In this document: positions 15,390-24,049 of the stretch, piece after piece
Numbering within the stretch: position 1 is the stretch's first letter
How the letters are laid out: each line of letters starts with the position of its first letter
From: Microvirga splendida
Lineage (GTDB): Bacteria > Pseudomonadota > Alphaproteobacteria > Rhizobiales > Beijerinckiaceae
Direction: 5' to 3'
DNA length: 64,000 nt
NCBI RefSeq assembly: GCF_016427565.1
Contig: NZ_JAELXT010000007.1
Span: forward strand, 62,001-126,000
Notes under the pieces: model-generated
The model's database searches: none
Told to the model about the DNA's origin: nothing
Seen by the model: only the letters and a program-made list of their open reading frames with translations
Program-made: the position numbers and the translations under genes

Positions 15390-17621
15390 TCATGCGGCCT
15401 CGCGGGCCGGTGACAGCCTCATGGCGTTGGCGACGACGATGATCGAGGACAACGACATCGCGACAGCCGCAACGAGGGGCGTCACATAGCCCAGCACGGC
15501 CACGGGCACCGCCAGCGCATTGTAGCCGACTGCCAGGGCGAAGTTCTGGAGAACCAACCGGCGGGACCGACGTGAGATCTCAATGGCGTCGGTGACGGCG
15601 GACAGGCTTTCGTTCAGGAACACGAAATCCGCGGCATTGCGGCCGATGTCGGCCGCGGTGGCGGGAGCCATGGACACGTAGGCTGCCGACAGGGCGGGCG
15701 CGTCGTTCAGGCCGTCCCCGACCATCATGACCTTCCGGCCTGCGGCCTCATGCGCCGCGACCCGCGCCACCTTTTCTGCCGGCAAGAGACCCGCCGCGAA
15801 GTCACGGATCCCGAGCCTCAATGCCAGAGCCTCGACCACCGGCGCCCGGTCGCCGGAGAGGATCTCCACCGCCAGCCCCTGACGCTTCAAACCGTCCACG
15901 GTCTCCCGGGCGTCACGGCGGACGCGGTCCTCCAGCACGAAGGTCGCGAGCGGTTCGCCATCTCGGCCCAAGACCGAGATCGAGGCGGCTGTGGGGGCGT
16001 CGTCCGGTCCTGATCGTCCCACCGCCCAGTGCGACCTGCCGAGCCGGTACGTGTCGTCGCCGAGCTGGCCTTCAAGTCCCAGGCCAGGAACCTCCTCAAT
16101 CAGGTCGAATGCAGGAACGTCGTCCACCCGTTGCGCCGCTGCCCCGACAATCGCCCGTGCCGCCGGATGACGTGACCCCATCGCCATCCCCTGGGCGATC
16201 CGCAGCGCCGCCGGCGCCACCTCGTCGGCATTGACCAGAGTGGGCCGGCCCAGCGTCAGGGTGCCAGTCTTGTCGAAGGCCACGCCGTCGATCTCGGCCA
16301 GACGTTCCAGGGCGGAGCCGTCCTTGACCATGATCCCGCTCTCGAACAGGCGGCGTGCGGCGACGACCTGCACGATGGGCACCGCCAGGCCCAGGGCACA
16401 CGGACAGGTGATGATCAGCACGGCGATGGCGATGGTGACGGATACATGCCAGTCCCCGGTGGCGACCAGCCAGCCCATGAAGGACAGCAGAGCCAGCGTG
16501 TGGACGACGGGCGAGTACAGCGCCGCAGCGCGGTCCGCTAGCCGCCGGTAGCGGGCGCGGCCACCCTCGGCCGCTTCCATCATCCGGACCATCTCCGCCA
16601 GGAACGAGTCCTCCGCCCGCGCTGTGGCCCGGACCGTCAGCGGCCCGGTGAGGTTCATCACGCCCGCTTGGACGGCTTCGCCCGGCGCAACTTTCCGGGG
16701 CGCTGATTCGCCGGAGACGAGGGAACGGTCGAGCTCGGACGTGCCCTGCTCGACCGCGCCATCGACAGGAATCCGCTCGCCCGCGGCGACGAGCACCACC
16801 GCCCCGGGCTCGATCTCGCATACCGGGACGTAGAGCGGCTGCCCGTCCCGGATGGTCGTTGCACCGGCAGGGGCGAGCCGCGCCAGGCCCGCAACGGCGG
16901 AACGCGCCCGCTCGCGCATCACGTGGTCAAGCGTGCGGCCGATGAGCAGGAAGAACAGCAACGACGTCGCGGCGTCGAAGTACGCATGCGGCGCGTTGTG
17001 GAGCGTGTCGTAGAGGCTGAGGGCGAAGGCGAGCGACACGCCGATGGAGATCGGCACGTCCATGTTGGTGCGGCCATGGCGCAGGGCCGACCAGGCCGAG
17101 GTGTAGAAGATCCGGCCGGAGTAGAGGAGGGCCGGGAGCGCGAGAAGGGCCGAGATCAGATGGAAGGCCTTCCGGGAGCTGGCGTCGGCCCCTGCCCAGA
17201 CCGACACCGACAACATCATGATGTTCATCGCGCAGAAGCCCGCGAGCGCGAGCGCCTTGACGAGGCGGGCAAGCTCCGGATCCCTCGCGTCCCGCTCGAT
17301 GGCGAACAGGTGCGCCTCGTAGCCGATGCCGCGCAGGGCGCCGATTAGGTCGGGCGGTGTGCCGTCGGGGGTGCGCCAGGTGACGGCGACCCGCTTCATG
17401 GACAGGTTGACCCGGGCGGCCTCGATGCCGGGCAGCTTCCTCAGCGTCCGCTCCACCGCCGCGATACAGGCGGCGCAATGGACCCCCGGCACGGAAAGGT
17501 CGGTCTGGCGCGTGCCGTCGCCGAGGTCGCGGCTGGCGAGCCGGATCTCAGCCAGCGACGAACCGGGTTGCCCGGCGTCCCCGAGCGCCGCCTGCACGTC
17601 GATGGGCGCGCAACAGGTCAT
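15390..17621 (-). CDS. ccoI: Copper-translocating P-type ATPase for cbb3 oxidase assembly (CcoI/FixI)
   Basis: A 743-residue membrane pump. The N-terminal HMA domain carries HCAAC (48-52); the transport site is TCPCALGLA (CPC at 406-408); DKTGT is at 450-454; MVGDGLNDAPAL is near the C-terminus. The TCPC motif is typical of P1B-1 copper pumps, and the position directly before ccoS identifies it as the pump that supplies copper to the CcoN centre. An N-terminal CC pair (MTCCAP) may add a metal site. It follows the DUF2189 gene by 37 bases, in place of the usual ccoG and ccoH. Confidence 0.95.
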   Translation of the reverse strand: MTCCAPIDVQAALGDAGQPGSSLAEIRLASRDLGDGTRQTDLSVPGVHCAACIAAVERTLRKLPGIEAARVNLSMKRVAVTWRTPDGTPPDLIGALRGIGYEAHLFAIERDARDPELARLVKALALAGFCAMNIMMLSVSVWAGADASSRKAFHLISALLALPALLYSGRIFYTSAWSALRHGRTNMDVPISIGVSLAFALSLYDTLHNAPHAYFDAATSLLFFLLIGRTLDHVMRERARSAVAGLARLAPAGATTIRDGQPLYVPVCEIEPGAVVLVAAGERIPVDGAVEQGTSELDRSLVSGESAPRKVAPGEAVQAGVMNLTGPLTVRATARAEDSFLAEMVRMMEAAEGGRARYRRLADRAAALYSPVVHTLALLSFMGWLVATGDWHVSVTIAIAVLIITCPCALGLAVPIVQVVAARRLFESGIMVKDGSALERLAEIDGVAFDKTGTLTLGRPTLVNADEVAPAALRIAQGMAMGSRHPAARAIVGAAAQRVDDVPAFDLIEEVPGLGLEGQLGDDTYRLGRSHWAVGRSGPDDAPTAASISVLGRDGEPLATFVLEDRVRRDARETVDGLKRQGLAVEILSGDRAPVVEALALRLGIRDFAAGLLPAEKVARVAAHEAAGRKVMMVGDGLNDAPALSAAYVSMAPATAADIGRNAADFVFLNESLSAVTDAIEISRRSRRLVLQNFALAVGYNALAVPVAVLGYVTPLVAAVAMSLSSIIVVANAMRLSPAREAA

Positions 17622-17658
17622 GGCCGTCCGTCGCCCGGTCTCTCATGCCGGGGCCGCA

Positions 17659-18465
17659 TCAGCGCATGGCCCGGTAGGCGTGCCAGGTGGCATGGCCCAG
17701 CAGCGGAAAGATGACAACGAAGCCGAGGAAGCCGGTCACGGCGCTGGCCGCGAACAGGGCGAGCACGACCGCGCCCCAGGCGATCATCGGGGTGAGGTTG
17801 TTCCACACCATGGCCATGCTCGTGCCCATCGCCGTCAGGGCGTCCGTGCGCTGGTCGAGCAGCATGGGGATCGAGAACACGCTGATCGCGAACCCGAAGG
17901 CCGCGAACAGCCCGCCGATGAGCGTGCCGAGGATCAGCATCGCCCAGCCGGTCGGTGTCGTGAGGAGCATGGCGACGACCCCATCAAGTCCGGGGAAGGC
18001 CCGGACGCCGAAGAACAGGGCGTACACCAGGACTGCGGCTCGGTTCCAGAGCAGCATCAGCAGGCACAGCAGCAGTCCGGTGTAGAAGATCTGCGCCCCA
18101 GCCTGCGGCCGCACGAGCAGCATGGTCCGCAGCGTCGGCTGCTCCCCGGCTTCCAGGGCGCGGCTCTTCTCATAGAGGCCGATGGCCAGCACGGGCGCAA
18201 CGATCATGTAGCCGGCGATGGCGGGGAACAGGATGTAATCCCGTCCCGAGGCGATCAGCGCCCAGGCGAGGAGGGCGGTGATCACGAAGACCGCGACGCC
18301 ATAGGCCAGGCTGAGGCCCGGCCGGACCAGAAGGTCGCGCCAGCCCGCCCGCAGCCAGTCGAGCGCGGCCTGCGCCGGCAGGTGGCGCTGCCGCGCGGGA
18401 TTCCGCGTTTCGTCGATGCTGGAGGTCTCGCTCAACAGGCCGTAGGACTCATCCGCTTCGCTCAT
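17659..18465 (-). CDS. DUF2189-family membrane protein in the cbb3 operon
   Basis: A 268-residue protein with a soluble N-terminus of about 45 residues, then about six helices. Family features are the segments LDWLRAGWRDLLVRPGLSLAYG, GRDYILFPAIAGYMIVAPVLAIGLYEKSR and SVFSIPMLLDQRTDA. Function is unknown, but members occur beside cytochrome oxidase genes. The long upstream frame was rejected because it overlaps the small Cys protein and lacks membrane character. It probably takes part in oxidase assembly (inference from operon position). Confidence 0.8.
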   Translation of the reverse strand: MSEADESYGLLSETSSIDETRNPARQRHLPAQAALDWLRAGWRDLLVRPGLSLAYGVAVFVITALLAWALIASGRDYILFPAIAGYMIVAPVLAIGLYEKSRALEAGEQPTLRTMLLVRPQAGAQIFYTGLLLCLLMLLWNRAAVLVYALFFGVRAFPGLDGVVAMLLTTPTGWAMLILGTLIGGLFAAFGFAISVFSIPMLLDQRTDALTAMGTSMAMVWNNLTPMIAWGAVVLALFAASAVTGFLGFVVIFPLLGHATWHAYRAMR

Positions 18466-18503
18466 CTGCCTTCCCCAAAATCGTGCATCGCTCGATCTTT
18501 CTC

Positions 18504-18704
18504 TCAGCAGGCTGGCTTTGCCGCCCGGAACGCGCCCGCCTGGGTGCCCGCCTCCTTCAGGTGGGCGACGCAGTCGGGCTGGGAGGCCACCGCCACGTAG
18601 ACGAGGTGGGCGTTGGCGGCGGCCACGACGATCAGGACAGCCGCCGCAAGGCTCCACGCCACGATGGGCCACCTGTTCCGCTTCGGAGCCTCTCTTGCGG
18701 TCAT
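18504..18704 (-). CDS. Small single-span membrane protein with C-terminal Cys pair
   Basis: A 66-residue protein with one helix (WPIVAWSLAAAVLIVVAAANA) and a short tail containing two Cys (QPDCVAHLK and a terminal KPAC). The start overlaps the ccoP stop as ATGA, so translation is coupled to ccoP. The tail should be periplasmic by the positive-inside rule (basic residues precede the helix). Two Cys at the membrane surface would suit a copper or disulfide role in oxidase assembly, but no family name is recognised. Confidence 0.75.
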   Translation of the reverse strand: MTAREAPKRNRWPIVAWSLAAAVLIVVAAANAHLVYVAVASQPDCVAHLKEAGTQAGAFRAAKPAC

Positions 18705-19582
18705 GGCTTTGCAGCCGCCAGCGAGTTGACGTACAGGGCGAGGATCTTGATCTCCGCCGGGGTCAGGCGCTCATCCCAGGTCGGCATGTGCCCCTGCCGT
18801 CCGCCGTGGATCGTGTTGATCAGGGTCTGGAGGTCGCCCCCGTAGACCCAGAACTGATCGGTCAGGTTGGGGGCGCCGACCTCGCGGTTGCCCTTGCCGT
18901 CCTCGCCGTGGCACGCGGCGCAGGTGGTGAGGAAGACCTCCCGCCCGGCCTGGATCTGGGGGCCGTTCTGAGGCGTCGACACGGCCGGATTGGACAGGGA
19001 TTGCACGTAGGTCGCGACGTTCGTCACCTGGGTGCGGTCGAGCATCGCGTCGCGCCCGAAGGCCGGCATCTGCGCGACCCGGGTGTTCTCGTGGCGCGAG
19101 TTGATGCCGAGACGCATCGTTTCCGCGATCTGCTCCACCTCGCCGCCCCAAAGCCAGTCGTCATCGGTCAGGTCGGGATAGTTGGCGCGGCCCTTGCCGT
19201 CGGCCCCATGGCAGGCGGCGCAGTTGTCGCCGAAGAGTTGGCGCCCGGTCGAGCGGACGACCCTCATCAGGTCCTCGTTGGCCTGGATCTGCTCGTAACT
19301 CTCCGTCTCGATGGCCTTCAGCCAGGCCGCGCGTTGGGCTTGGGCGGCGACAAGTTCCTGCTCGACGGTCTGGCGCTGGTCAATGCCCAGGATGCCCTTG
19401 GTGTAGGTGGTGACCATCGGCCAGGTCGGCATCAGGATCCACCAGAGCAGCGCCCACACATGCGTGACGATGATGAACATCAGGACGCCGCGCGGCACCG
19501 GCGTGTCGAGCTCCTTGATGCCGTTCCATTCGTGCCCCGTCGTCGGGCGGCCGCTGACGGGATCGCGCTCCTCTACTGCCAT
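18701..19582 (-). CDS. ccoP: cbb3-type cytochrome c oxidase subunit III (di-haem cytochrome c)
   Basis: A 293-residue membrane-anchored dihaem cytochrome c. The N-terminal helix (LMFIIVTHVWALLWWIL) is preceded by WNGIKELDTPVPRG, typical of CcoP. The haem sites are CAACH at 121-125 and 221-225, each with a later Met ligand (AQMPAF and HMPTW). It passes electrons from soluble cytochrome c to CcoO/CcoN in the periplasm. The gene overlaps ccoQ by ten bases. Confidence 0.96.
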   Translation of the reverse strand: MAVEERDPVSGRPTTGHEWNGIKELDTPVPRGVLMFIIVTHVWALLWWILMPTWPMVTTYTKGILGIDQRQTVEQELVAAQAQRAAWLKAIETESYEQIQANEDLMRVVRSTGRQLFGDNCAACHGADGKGRANYPDLTDDDWLWGGEVEQIAETMRLGINSRHENTRVAQMPAFGRDAMLDRTQVTNVATYVQSLSNPAVSTPQNGPQIQAGREVFLTTCAACHGEDGKGNREVGAPNLTDQFWVYGGDLQTLINTIHGGRQGHMPTWDERLTPAEIKILALYVNSLAAAKP

Positions 19583-19743
19583 GGCCTGTCGTCCTTACTC
19601 AGGATGCTCCGCTTGGCGTCGTCGAACTTCTTCCGGTTCGCCGGCCAGAACGCGTAGATCACCACGCAGACGCTGAAGCCGATGAAATAAAACAGGCCCC
19701 AGCTCTTGGCGAAGCCGACGAGGGTGTTGTGGTCGATGTCCAT
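19573..19743 (-). CDS. ccoQ: cbb3-type cytochrome c oxidase subunit CcoQ
   Basis: A 56-residue protein, MDIDHNTLVGFAKSWGLFYF and onward, with one helix (GLFYFIGFSVCVVIYAFWP) followed by NRKKFDDAKRSIL and a terminal DDRPW. Its size, helix and FDDAK motif match CcoQ, which stabilises the oxidase complex. It lies between ccoO and ccoP in the canonical order and overlaps the ccoP start. Confidence 0.92.
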   Translation of the reverse strand: MDIDHNTLVGFAKSWGLFYFIGFSVCVVIYAFWPANRKKFDDAKRSILSKDDRPWQ

Positions 19744-19765
19744 CAGCCGTCCTCCTTCGCCTTCG

Positions 19766-20518
19766 TCAATTGGTGGGATCGGGCGCCTGTTCCGGCGCGG
19801 CCGTGTTGGAATAAGGAGCGTCGGTGAGCCGCCCGAGCACCTGCAGGTAGGCGACCAGCGCGTCCATCTCGGTGAGCTGGGTCGCCACCCCGTCGAAGGC
19901 GCTGACCTGCGTCTTCTCGCCGTAGCGTTCCGTTACGCCCGCGGCGAACGGGCTGTCGGGGGCCGCCTGCCCGAAGGCGTCACCAGCGGCGTTGGCAATC
20001 ATGGCGTCGGTGTACGGCACGCCGAGCGCCCGTTGCGCCTGCAGGTGCCGCCCGAGGTCGTCCGTGTCCAGGGCGGTGCGGGCGAGGAAGCGGTAGGCCG
20101 GCATGTTCGACTCCGGCACCACGTCGCGCGGGTTGGTGAGGTGGGCGACGTGCCAGAAGTCGGAGTACTTGCCGCCGACGCGGGCAAGGTCCGGACCGGT
20201 GCGCTTCGAGCCCCACAGCATCGGGCGGTCGTACTTGGACTCGACCGCGAGCGAGTACGGGCCGTAGCGCTCGACCTCGTCGCGCAGGGTGCGGATCATC
20301 TGGCTGTGGCAGGCGTAGCAGCCTTCGCGGATGTAGATGTTGCGTCCGGCCAGCTCCAGAGGCGTGTAGACACGCATGTCCGGGGCCTCCTCGACGGTCT
20401 GCTTGATCGTGAACAGCGGCGCGATCTCGACGAGGCCGCCGACGCTGGCGGCGGCGATGATCGCGATGACGAAGCCGATGGCGGTGCGCTCTAACTTGCG
20501 GTGAAACAGTTCGGCCAT
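19766..20518 (-). CDS. ccoO: cbb3-type cytochrome c oxidase subunit II (mono-haem cytochrome c)
   Basis: A 250-residue protein with an N-terminal anchor (AIGFVIAIIAAASVGGLVEI). The family motif YTPLELAGRNIYIREGCYAC places the haem site CYACH at 67-71, and SNMPAYRF supplies the Met ligand. It transfers electrons from CcoP to CcoN. The ATG at MAELFHRK was chosen over an upstream one inside ccoN; it lies four bases beyond the ccoN stop. Confidence 0.96.
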   Translation of the reverse strand: MAELFHRKLERTAIGFVIAIIAAASVGGLVEIAPLFTIKQTVEEAPDMRVYTPLELAGRNIYIREGCYACHSQMIRTLRDEVERYGPYSLAVESKYDRPMLWGSKRTGPDLARVGGKYSDFWHVAHLTNPRDVVPESNMPAYRFLARTALDTDDLGRHLQAQRALGVPYTDAMIANAAGDAFGQAAPDSPFAAGVTERYGEKTQVSAFDGVATQLTEMDALVAYLQVLGRLTDAPYSNTAAPEQAPDPTN

Positions 20519-20522
20519 GATG

Positions 20523-22178
20523 TCACTCCGCCGGGGTCGCCGCGGCGCCGGGGGCAAGCCCGGTGTCCGGCACGTCCGTCCGCCTGTCGATGGAGGCGGG
20601 CACGGCGCGCACGGTCATCCAGATGTTGTAGGCGGCGACGATGGCGCCGAGCAGGAACAGCAGGCCGCCGAAGGCGCGCGCGATGTAGTACGGGTACATG
20701 GCGACGAGCGAGTCGAGGAACGAGTAGGCGAGCGTGCCCTCCTGCGTGTAGGTGCGCCACATCAGACCCTGGAGGATGCCGGAGTTCCACATGGCGAAGA
20801 CGTAGATGAGGGTGCCCGCGACGGCGAGCCAGAAGTGGACCTCCACCAGCACCGGCGAGAACATGCGCTCGCGCTTCCACAGCGAGGGCACCAGGGTGTA
20901 GATCGACCCGAAGGTGATGAACGCGACCCAGCCCAGCGCCCCTGCGTGGACGTGACCAACGGTCCAGTCGGTGTAATGGGAGAGCGCGTTGACCGGACGG
21001 ATCGCCAGGAACGAGCCCTCGAAGGTCGACAGCCCGTAGAAGACCACCGCCACGAAGATGAAGCGCAGGGTCGCGTCGTCCCGGACCTTCTGCCAGGCGC
21101 CGTTGAGCGTGAGCAGGGCGTTGCCGGCGGAAGCCCAGGAGGGCACCAGCAGCATCACCGAGAACGTCATGCCGAGGTTCTGCACCCAGTGGGGCAGGGC
21201 GGTGTAGTGGAGGTGGTGGGAGCCGGCCCACATGTAGAAGAAGGTGATGCCCCAGAAGCTGAGGATCGACAGCCGGTAGGAGAAGATCGGGCGCTGTGCC
21301 CGCACCGGCAGGTAGTAGTACAGCATCGCCAGGAAGCCGGCGGTGAGGAAGAAGGCCACGGCGTTGTGGCCGTACCACCACTGGACCATCGAATCCTGCA
21401 CCCCGGCCCAGATGGTGTAGCTCTTCGCCTGGCCGAGCGAGACCGGCAGGGCCAGGTTGTTGACGATGTGGAGGATCGCCACCACGACGATGAACGCCAT
21501 GTAGTACCAGTTGGCGACGTAGATGTGCGGCTCCTTGCGCCGGGCGATGGTGCGCAGGAAGAGCACGAAGTAGGTGACCCAGACGACCACCAGCCACAGG
21601 TCGGCATACCATTCCGCTTCCGCGTACTCCTTCGACTGGGTCACGCCCATGAAGTAGCCGGTGACGGCGAGGATGCAGAACAGGTTGAAGCCGAGCAGCA
21701 CGAACCACGGGCTGACCTGGCCCGCCAGGCGGGCGCGGGAGGTGCGCTGCACGACGTGGAAGGAGGTGGCGATCAGGGCATTGCCGCCGAAGCCGAAGAT
21801 CACGCCTGTCGTATGGGTCGGCCGCAGGCGCCCGAAGGTCGACCAGCCGGCGTCGAAGGCGAGGTCGGGCCACGCGAGCTGCGCGGCGGTCCACACGCCC
21901 ATGAACATGCCGAAGATGGCCCAGGCCAGCGTCAGGGCGATGCCGGCCTTGATCGGGTCGTCGTAGTAGTGCGAGGGGCGATCCAGGGTCGGCTCGGGCT
22001 CGTAGTACGACCGCATGACCAGGGCGCCGAGGCCACCACCGAAGAGCAGGACGATCACGCCGTGCACGCCGAGCGGGTCGGAGCCCCCGGCTGCCGCCAT
22101 GGCCACGCCGACGACGAAGACTGCGAGAAGGATAACCAGGGCGTTCTGGCGTTCGCCGGTGGTCAGCTGCTGAACCAT
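20523..22178 (-). CDS. ccoN: cbb3-type cytochrome c oxidase subunit I (catalytic)
   Basis: A 551-residue protein with about 12 to 14 helices. Visible ligands and motifs are RPTHTTGVIFGFGGNAL (haem b His), WWYGHNAVAFFLTAGFLAMLYY (CuB His and the cross-linked Tyr helix), GSHHLHYTALPHWVQ (CuB His pair) and TVGHVHAGALGWVAF (haem b and b3 His). This is the high-affinity terminal oxidase that reduces O2 to water and pumps protons at low oxygen. The first helix region includes GVHGVIVLLFGG. It is the first gene of the ccoNOQP-small-DUF2189-ccoI-ccoS run; no convincing full FixK box was found upstream. Confidence 0.97.
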   Translation of the reverse strand: MVQQLTTGERQNALVILLAVFVVGVAMAAAGGSDPLGVHGVIVLLFGGGLGALVMRSYYEPEPTLDRPSHYYDDPIKAGIALTLAWAIFGMFMGVWTAAQLAWPDLAFDAGWSTFGRLRPTHTTGVIFGFGGNALIATSFHVVQRTSRARLAGQVSPWFVLLGFNLFCILAVTGYFMGVTQSKEYAEAEWYADLWLVVVWVTYFVLFLRTIARRKEPHIYVANWYYMAFIVVVAILHIVNNLALPVSLGQAKSYTIWAGVQDSMVQWWYGHNAVAFFLTAGFLAMLYYYLPVRAQRPIFSYRLSILSFWGITFFYMWAGSHHLHYTALPHWVQNLGMTFSVMLLVPSWASAGNALLTLNGAWQKVRDDATLRFIFVAVVFYGLSTFEGSFLAIRPVNALSHYTDWTVGHVHAGALGWVAFITFGSIYTLVPSLWKRERMFSPVLVEVHFWLAVAGTLIYVFAMWNSGILQGLMWRTYTQEGTLAYSFLDSLVAMYPYYIARAFGGLLFLLGAIVAAYNIWMTVRAVPASIDRRTDVPDTGLAPGAAATPAE

Positions 22179-22512
22179 GCCGATCTCTCTATGCGGGCTT
22201 GAGGCATTCGGGGCCTTGTCTCGGTGTTTGCGTACGGTTTCAAGCCACGGTGCCGGAGCCGAACGCTTAAGCTTGATAAACTGGCAGCGACCGGCTCGCT
22301 GTCAATGGTCTGCCTTGCAACATTAATGCAGAGACCGATGCCACCAGACCGTTGGCTCGCCATGGGGCAGAATCAATGCGTTGCGGGTGACCATGTCAGA
22401 CCTTCACGTGCCGAAATGTTCGTCTCAGCGGGGAGCATGGACTGACACCGACATTGTCCCAACTCAGGGAAATTCCTTAGGTGACATGTACGAGGCCAAG
22501 GCTGGGGGGCCG
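22179..22512. other. Intergenic region upstream of ccoN
   Basis: No gene is supported here. The region must hold the leftward cbb3 promoter. A TTGAT half-site occurs at 22273-22277, but the matching half is degenerate, so FixK/FNR control is not demonstrated. Confidence 0.5.
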
Positions 22513-22755
22513 TCAGTGGGCGGGAGCCAACTGCTCCTCGTGCACGCGCCTTTGCATCCCATCGCGCTCCGACCGCACGTGGTATTGCGCCCCGGTGCCG
22601 TCGGGCGGCAGCAGGCGCGTCACCTCCCACATGTCGGAGGCGAACCTCCGCACGCCGACCGGAACCACGAGGTCGAGAAAGGCTTCGGCGGTGTTCGCGC
22701 TGGAGAAGGTGGAAAGCTTGACGCGATCACCGAGACGAAACTGATGCACTGCCAT
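22513..22755 (-). CDS. Small conserved hypothetical protein
   Basis: An 80-residue soluble protein: MAVHQFRLGDRVKLSTF, then WEVTRLLPPDGTGAQYHVRSERDG and RRVHEEQLA. The pattern of a beta-rich fold with EVTRLLP and QYHVRS resembles a small family common in Rhizobiales genomes (recalled, unnamed). No signal peptide or membrane span is present. It lies alone between ccoN and a divergent coiled-coil ORF. Confidence 0.7.
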   Translation of the reverse strand: MAVHQFRLGDRVKLSTFSSANTAEAFLDLVVPVGVRRFASDMWEVTRLLPPDGTGAQYHVRSERDGMQRRVHEEQLAPAH

Positions 22756-22900
22756 GAGGCTGCCCGCTGTTGTTGTTAACCCATGTTAATGCCTGAGGGC
22801 GGCCAAGGTTTCGCGCCCTGGGAGAAGCTCTATCTGCTGGAGGCCTTGGTGCAGGCCCTTCTGGCTCTCATCCACCGCTCTTGAGGGAGACACCAAAGCG

Positions 22901-23122
22901 ATGTCCGACCCATCCATGGAAAGCGAGCACCTTGACAAGGCGGAACGGCACATTGTCGAGGGCGAGAGGCGTGTGGCCGCCCAGAAGACCCTCATTGCGC
23001 GCCTGACTGAGGAAGGCCGTGACACGGCGCTCGCCGAGGAATTCCTCCAGTCCCTGGAGCAGACCCTTGAGCAATGGCACATCCACCGGCGGCTGATCCT
23101 GGAGTCCCTCGCGCGGGAGTGA
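22901..23122 (+). CDS. Small helical protein, hypothetical
   Basis: A 73-residue, strongly helical, charged protein (HLDKAERHIVEGERRVAAQKT, then FLQSLEQTLEQWHIHRRLILESL), probably a short coiled coil. GAGGGAGAC upstream could serve as ribosome-binding site. Similar small proteins are common orphans in Methylobacteriaceae (recalled). Its stop overlaps the GTG of the following broken nucleotidyltransferase frame. Confidence 0.7.
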   Translation: MSDPSMESEHLDKAERHIVEGERRVAAQKTLIARLTEEGRDTALAEEFLQSLEQTLEQWHIHRRLILESLARE

Positions 23123-23462
23123 GCTCATCCGTCAGGGCGGAATTGGGCCGGGCCTGGTGCAACCCCGGGCCCGCACGGCCCGCGCCCGTGTGCGGCGCCT
23201 TGTCGAGGCCACGAGGGATGAGCCGTTCGAAGTCGCCGTCGTCGGCTCACTCGCGACCGGCCGCTTCGCCCTCCACTCGGGCGTTGATTTCCTGATTCGC
23301 GGGGAGATGGACACCAAGACCCGGGTCCGGGTGGAGCAGAAGGTCGCCGCAGCCATGCGAGGGGCCGGGATTCCCTATGATCTGATCTTCGCCTGCGACC
23401 TAACGCCCGACCGGCTGCATGAGATCGGGCGCGACCTTGTCGCCCTGCTCCCGGAGGCCTGA
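23119..23462 (+). pseudogene. Nucleotidyltransferase (MNT-type) fold, probably inactivated
   Basis: The main frame (from a GTG at 23157) reads VRRLVEATRDEPFEVAVVGSLATG, then HSGVDFLIRGEMD, the pol-beta-type minimal nucleotidyltransferase pattern GS-x-DxD. The first catalytic Asp of SDVDFLI is replaced by Gly. A plausible N-terminus (SSSVRAELGRAW) lies in another frame beginning at the GTG that overlaps the preceding stop, which implies a one-base frameshift near 23157. The gene lacks a good start in its own frame. MNT proteins often pair with HEPN toxins, but no HEPN gene is visible here. The product is probably inactive. Confidence 0.6.
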
Positions 23463-23625
23463 GAAGCCGGAGAGTTCCAAGCAGGTGCCAACGATGTGCT
23501 GGAGCGGCATCTTGGCACGGACAGAGCTGCCGGTTGGACGCGATTCGGTCCATGACTTGGCGCCGGTGGCCGGACATGGAGCAGGTCGCCCCCTTGGTCA
23601 GCGAATTCGTCACGGATCACGCCGT

Positions 23626-23904
23626 GGTCTCGTGAATCACTGGCTGCATCCCATCCGCGAGGTCTACCATCGGCATGAGCTCGAAGCGATGCCGGACGAG
23701 CGCGCCCGCCTTAACCGGCTGTGCGAGATGAACGTCATCCGGCAGGTCAGGAACGTCGCATCGGACATCATCGCGCGGGCCGCGTGGGCGCGCCGGCAGG
23801 ACCTGTCCATCCATGGCTGGCTCTATTCCCTGGCGGTCGGCTTGATCAAGGATCTCGGCACGACGGTAAGGCGGCCGGACGAGATCGGACCGCTGGGCGG
23901 ATGA
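23626..23904 (+). pseudogene. Beta-carbonic anhydrase, C-terminal remnant
   Basis: About 92 codons match the end of beta-carbonic anhydrases: GLVNHWLHPIREVYHRHELE, then RLNRLCEMNVIRQVRNVASD, then SIHGWLYSLAVGLIKDLG. The zinc-binding N-terminal part (CSDSR and HxxC) is missing; upstream sequence in the same frame shows no resemblance. The gene was probably cut by a rearrangement near 23620. An open frame continues upstream to about 23419 but encodes unrelated residues. Confidence 0.7.
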
Positions 23905-24049
23905 GCGGTGCGGCCCCGTGCATCACCGGTTCACCGAGATCACAAGACAAGGGGCTCCCGCCCCGGCGGGACCAGGGAGACGCTGACATGGGCAGCATGC
24001 ATGAGGACGAAAACTCGGGCCCGCCCGGGGGAGCGGCAACGGTCTTGCC

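Noticed and set aside
22273..22277. TTGAT upstream of ccoN as a FixK/FNR box
   Set aside because: Only one half-site is present; the partner half reads TGGCA, too far from ATCAA to claim a site.
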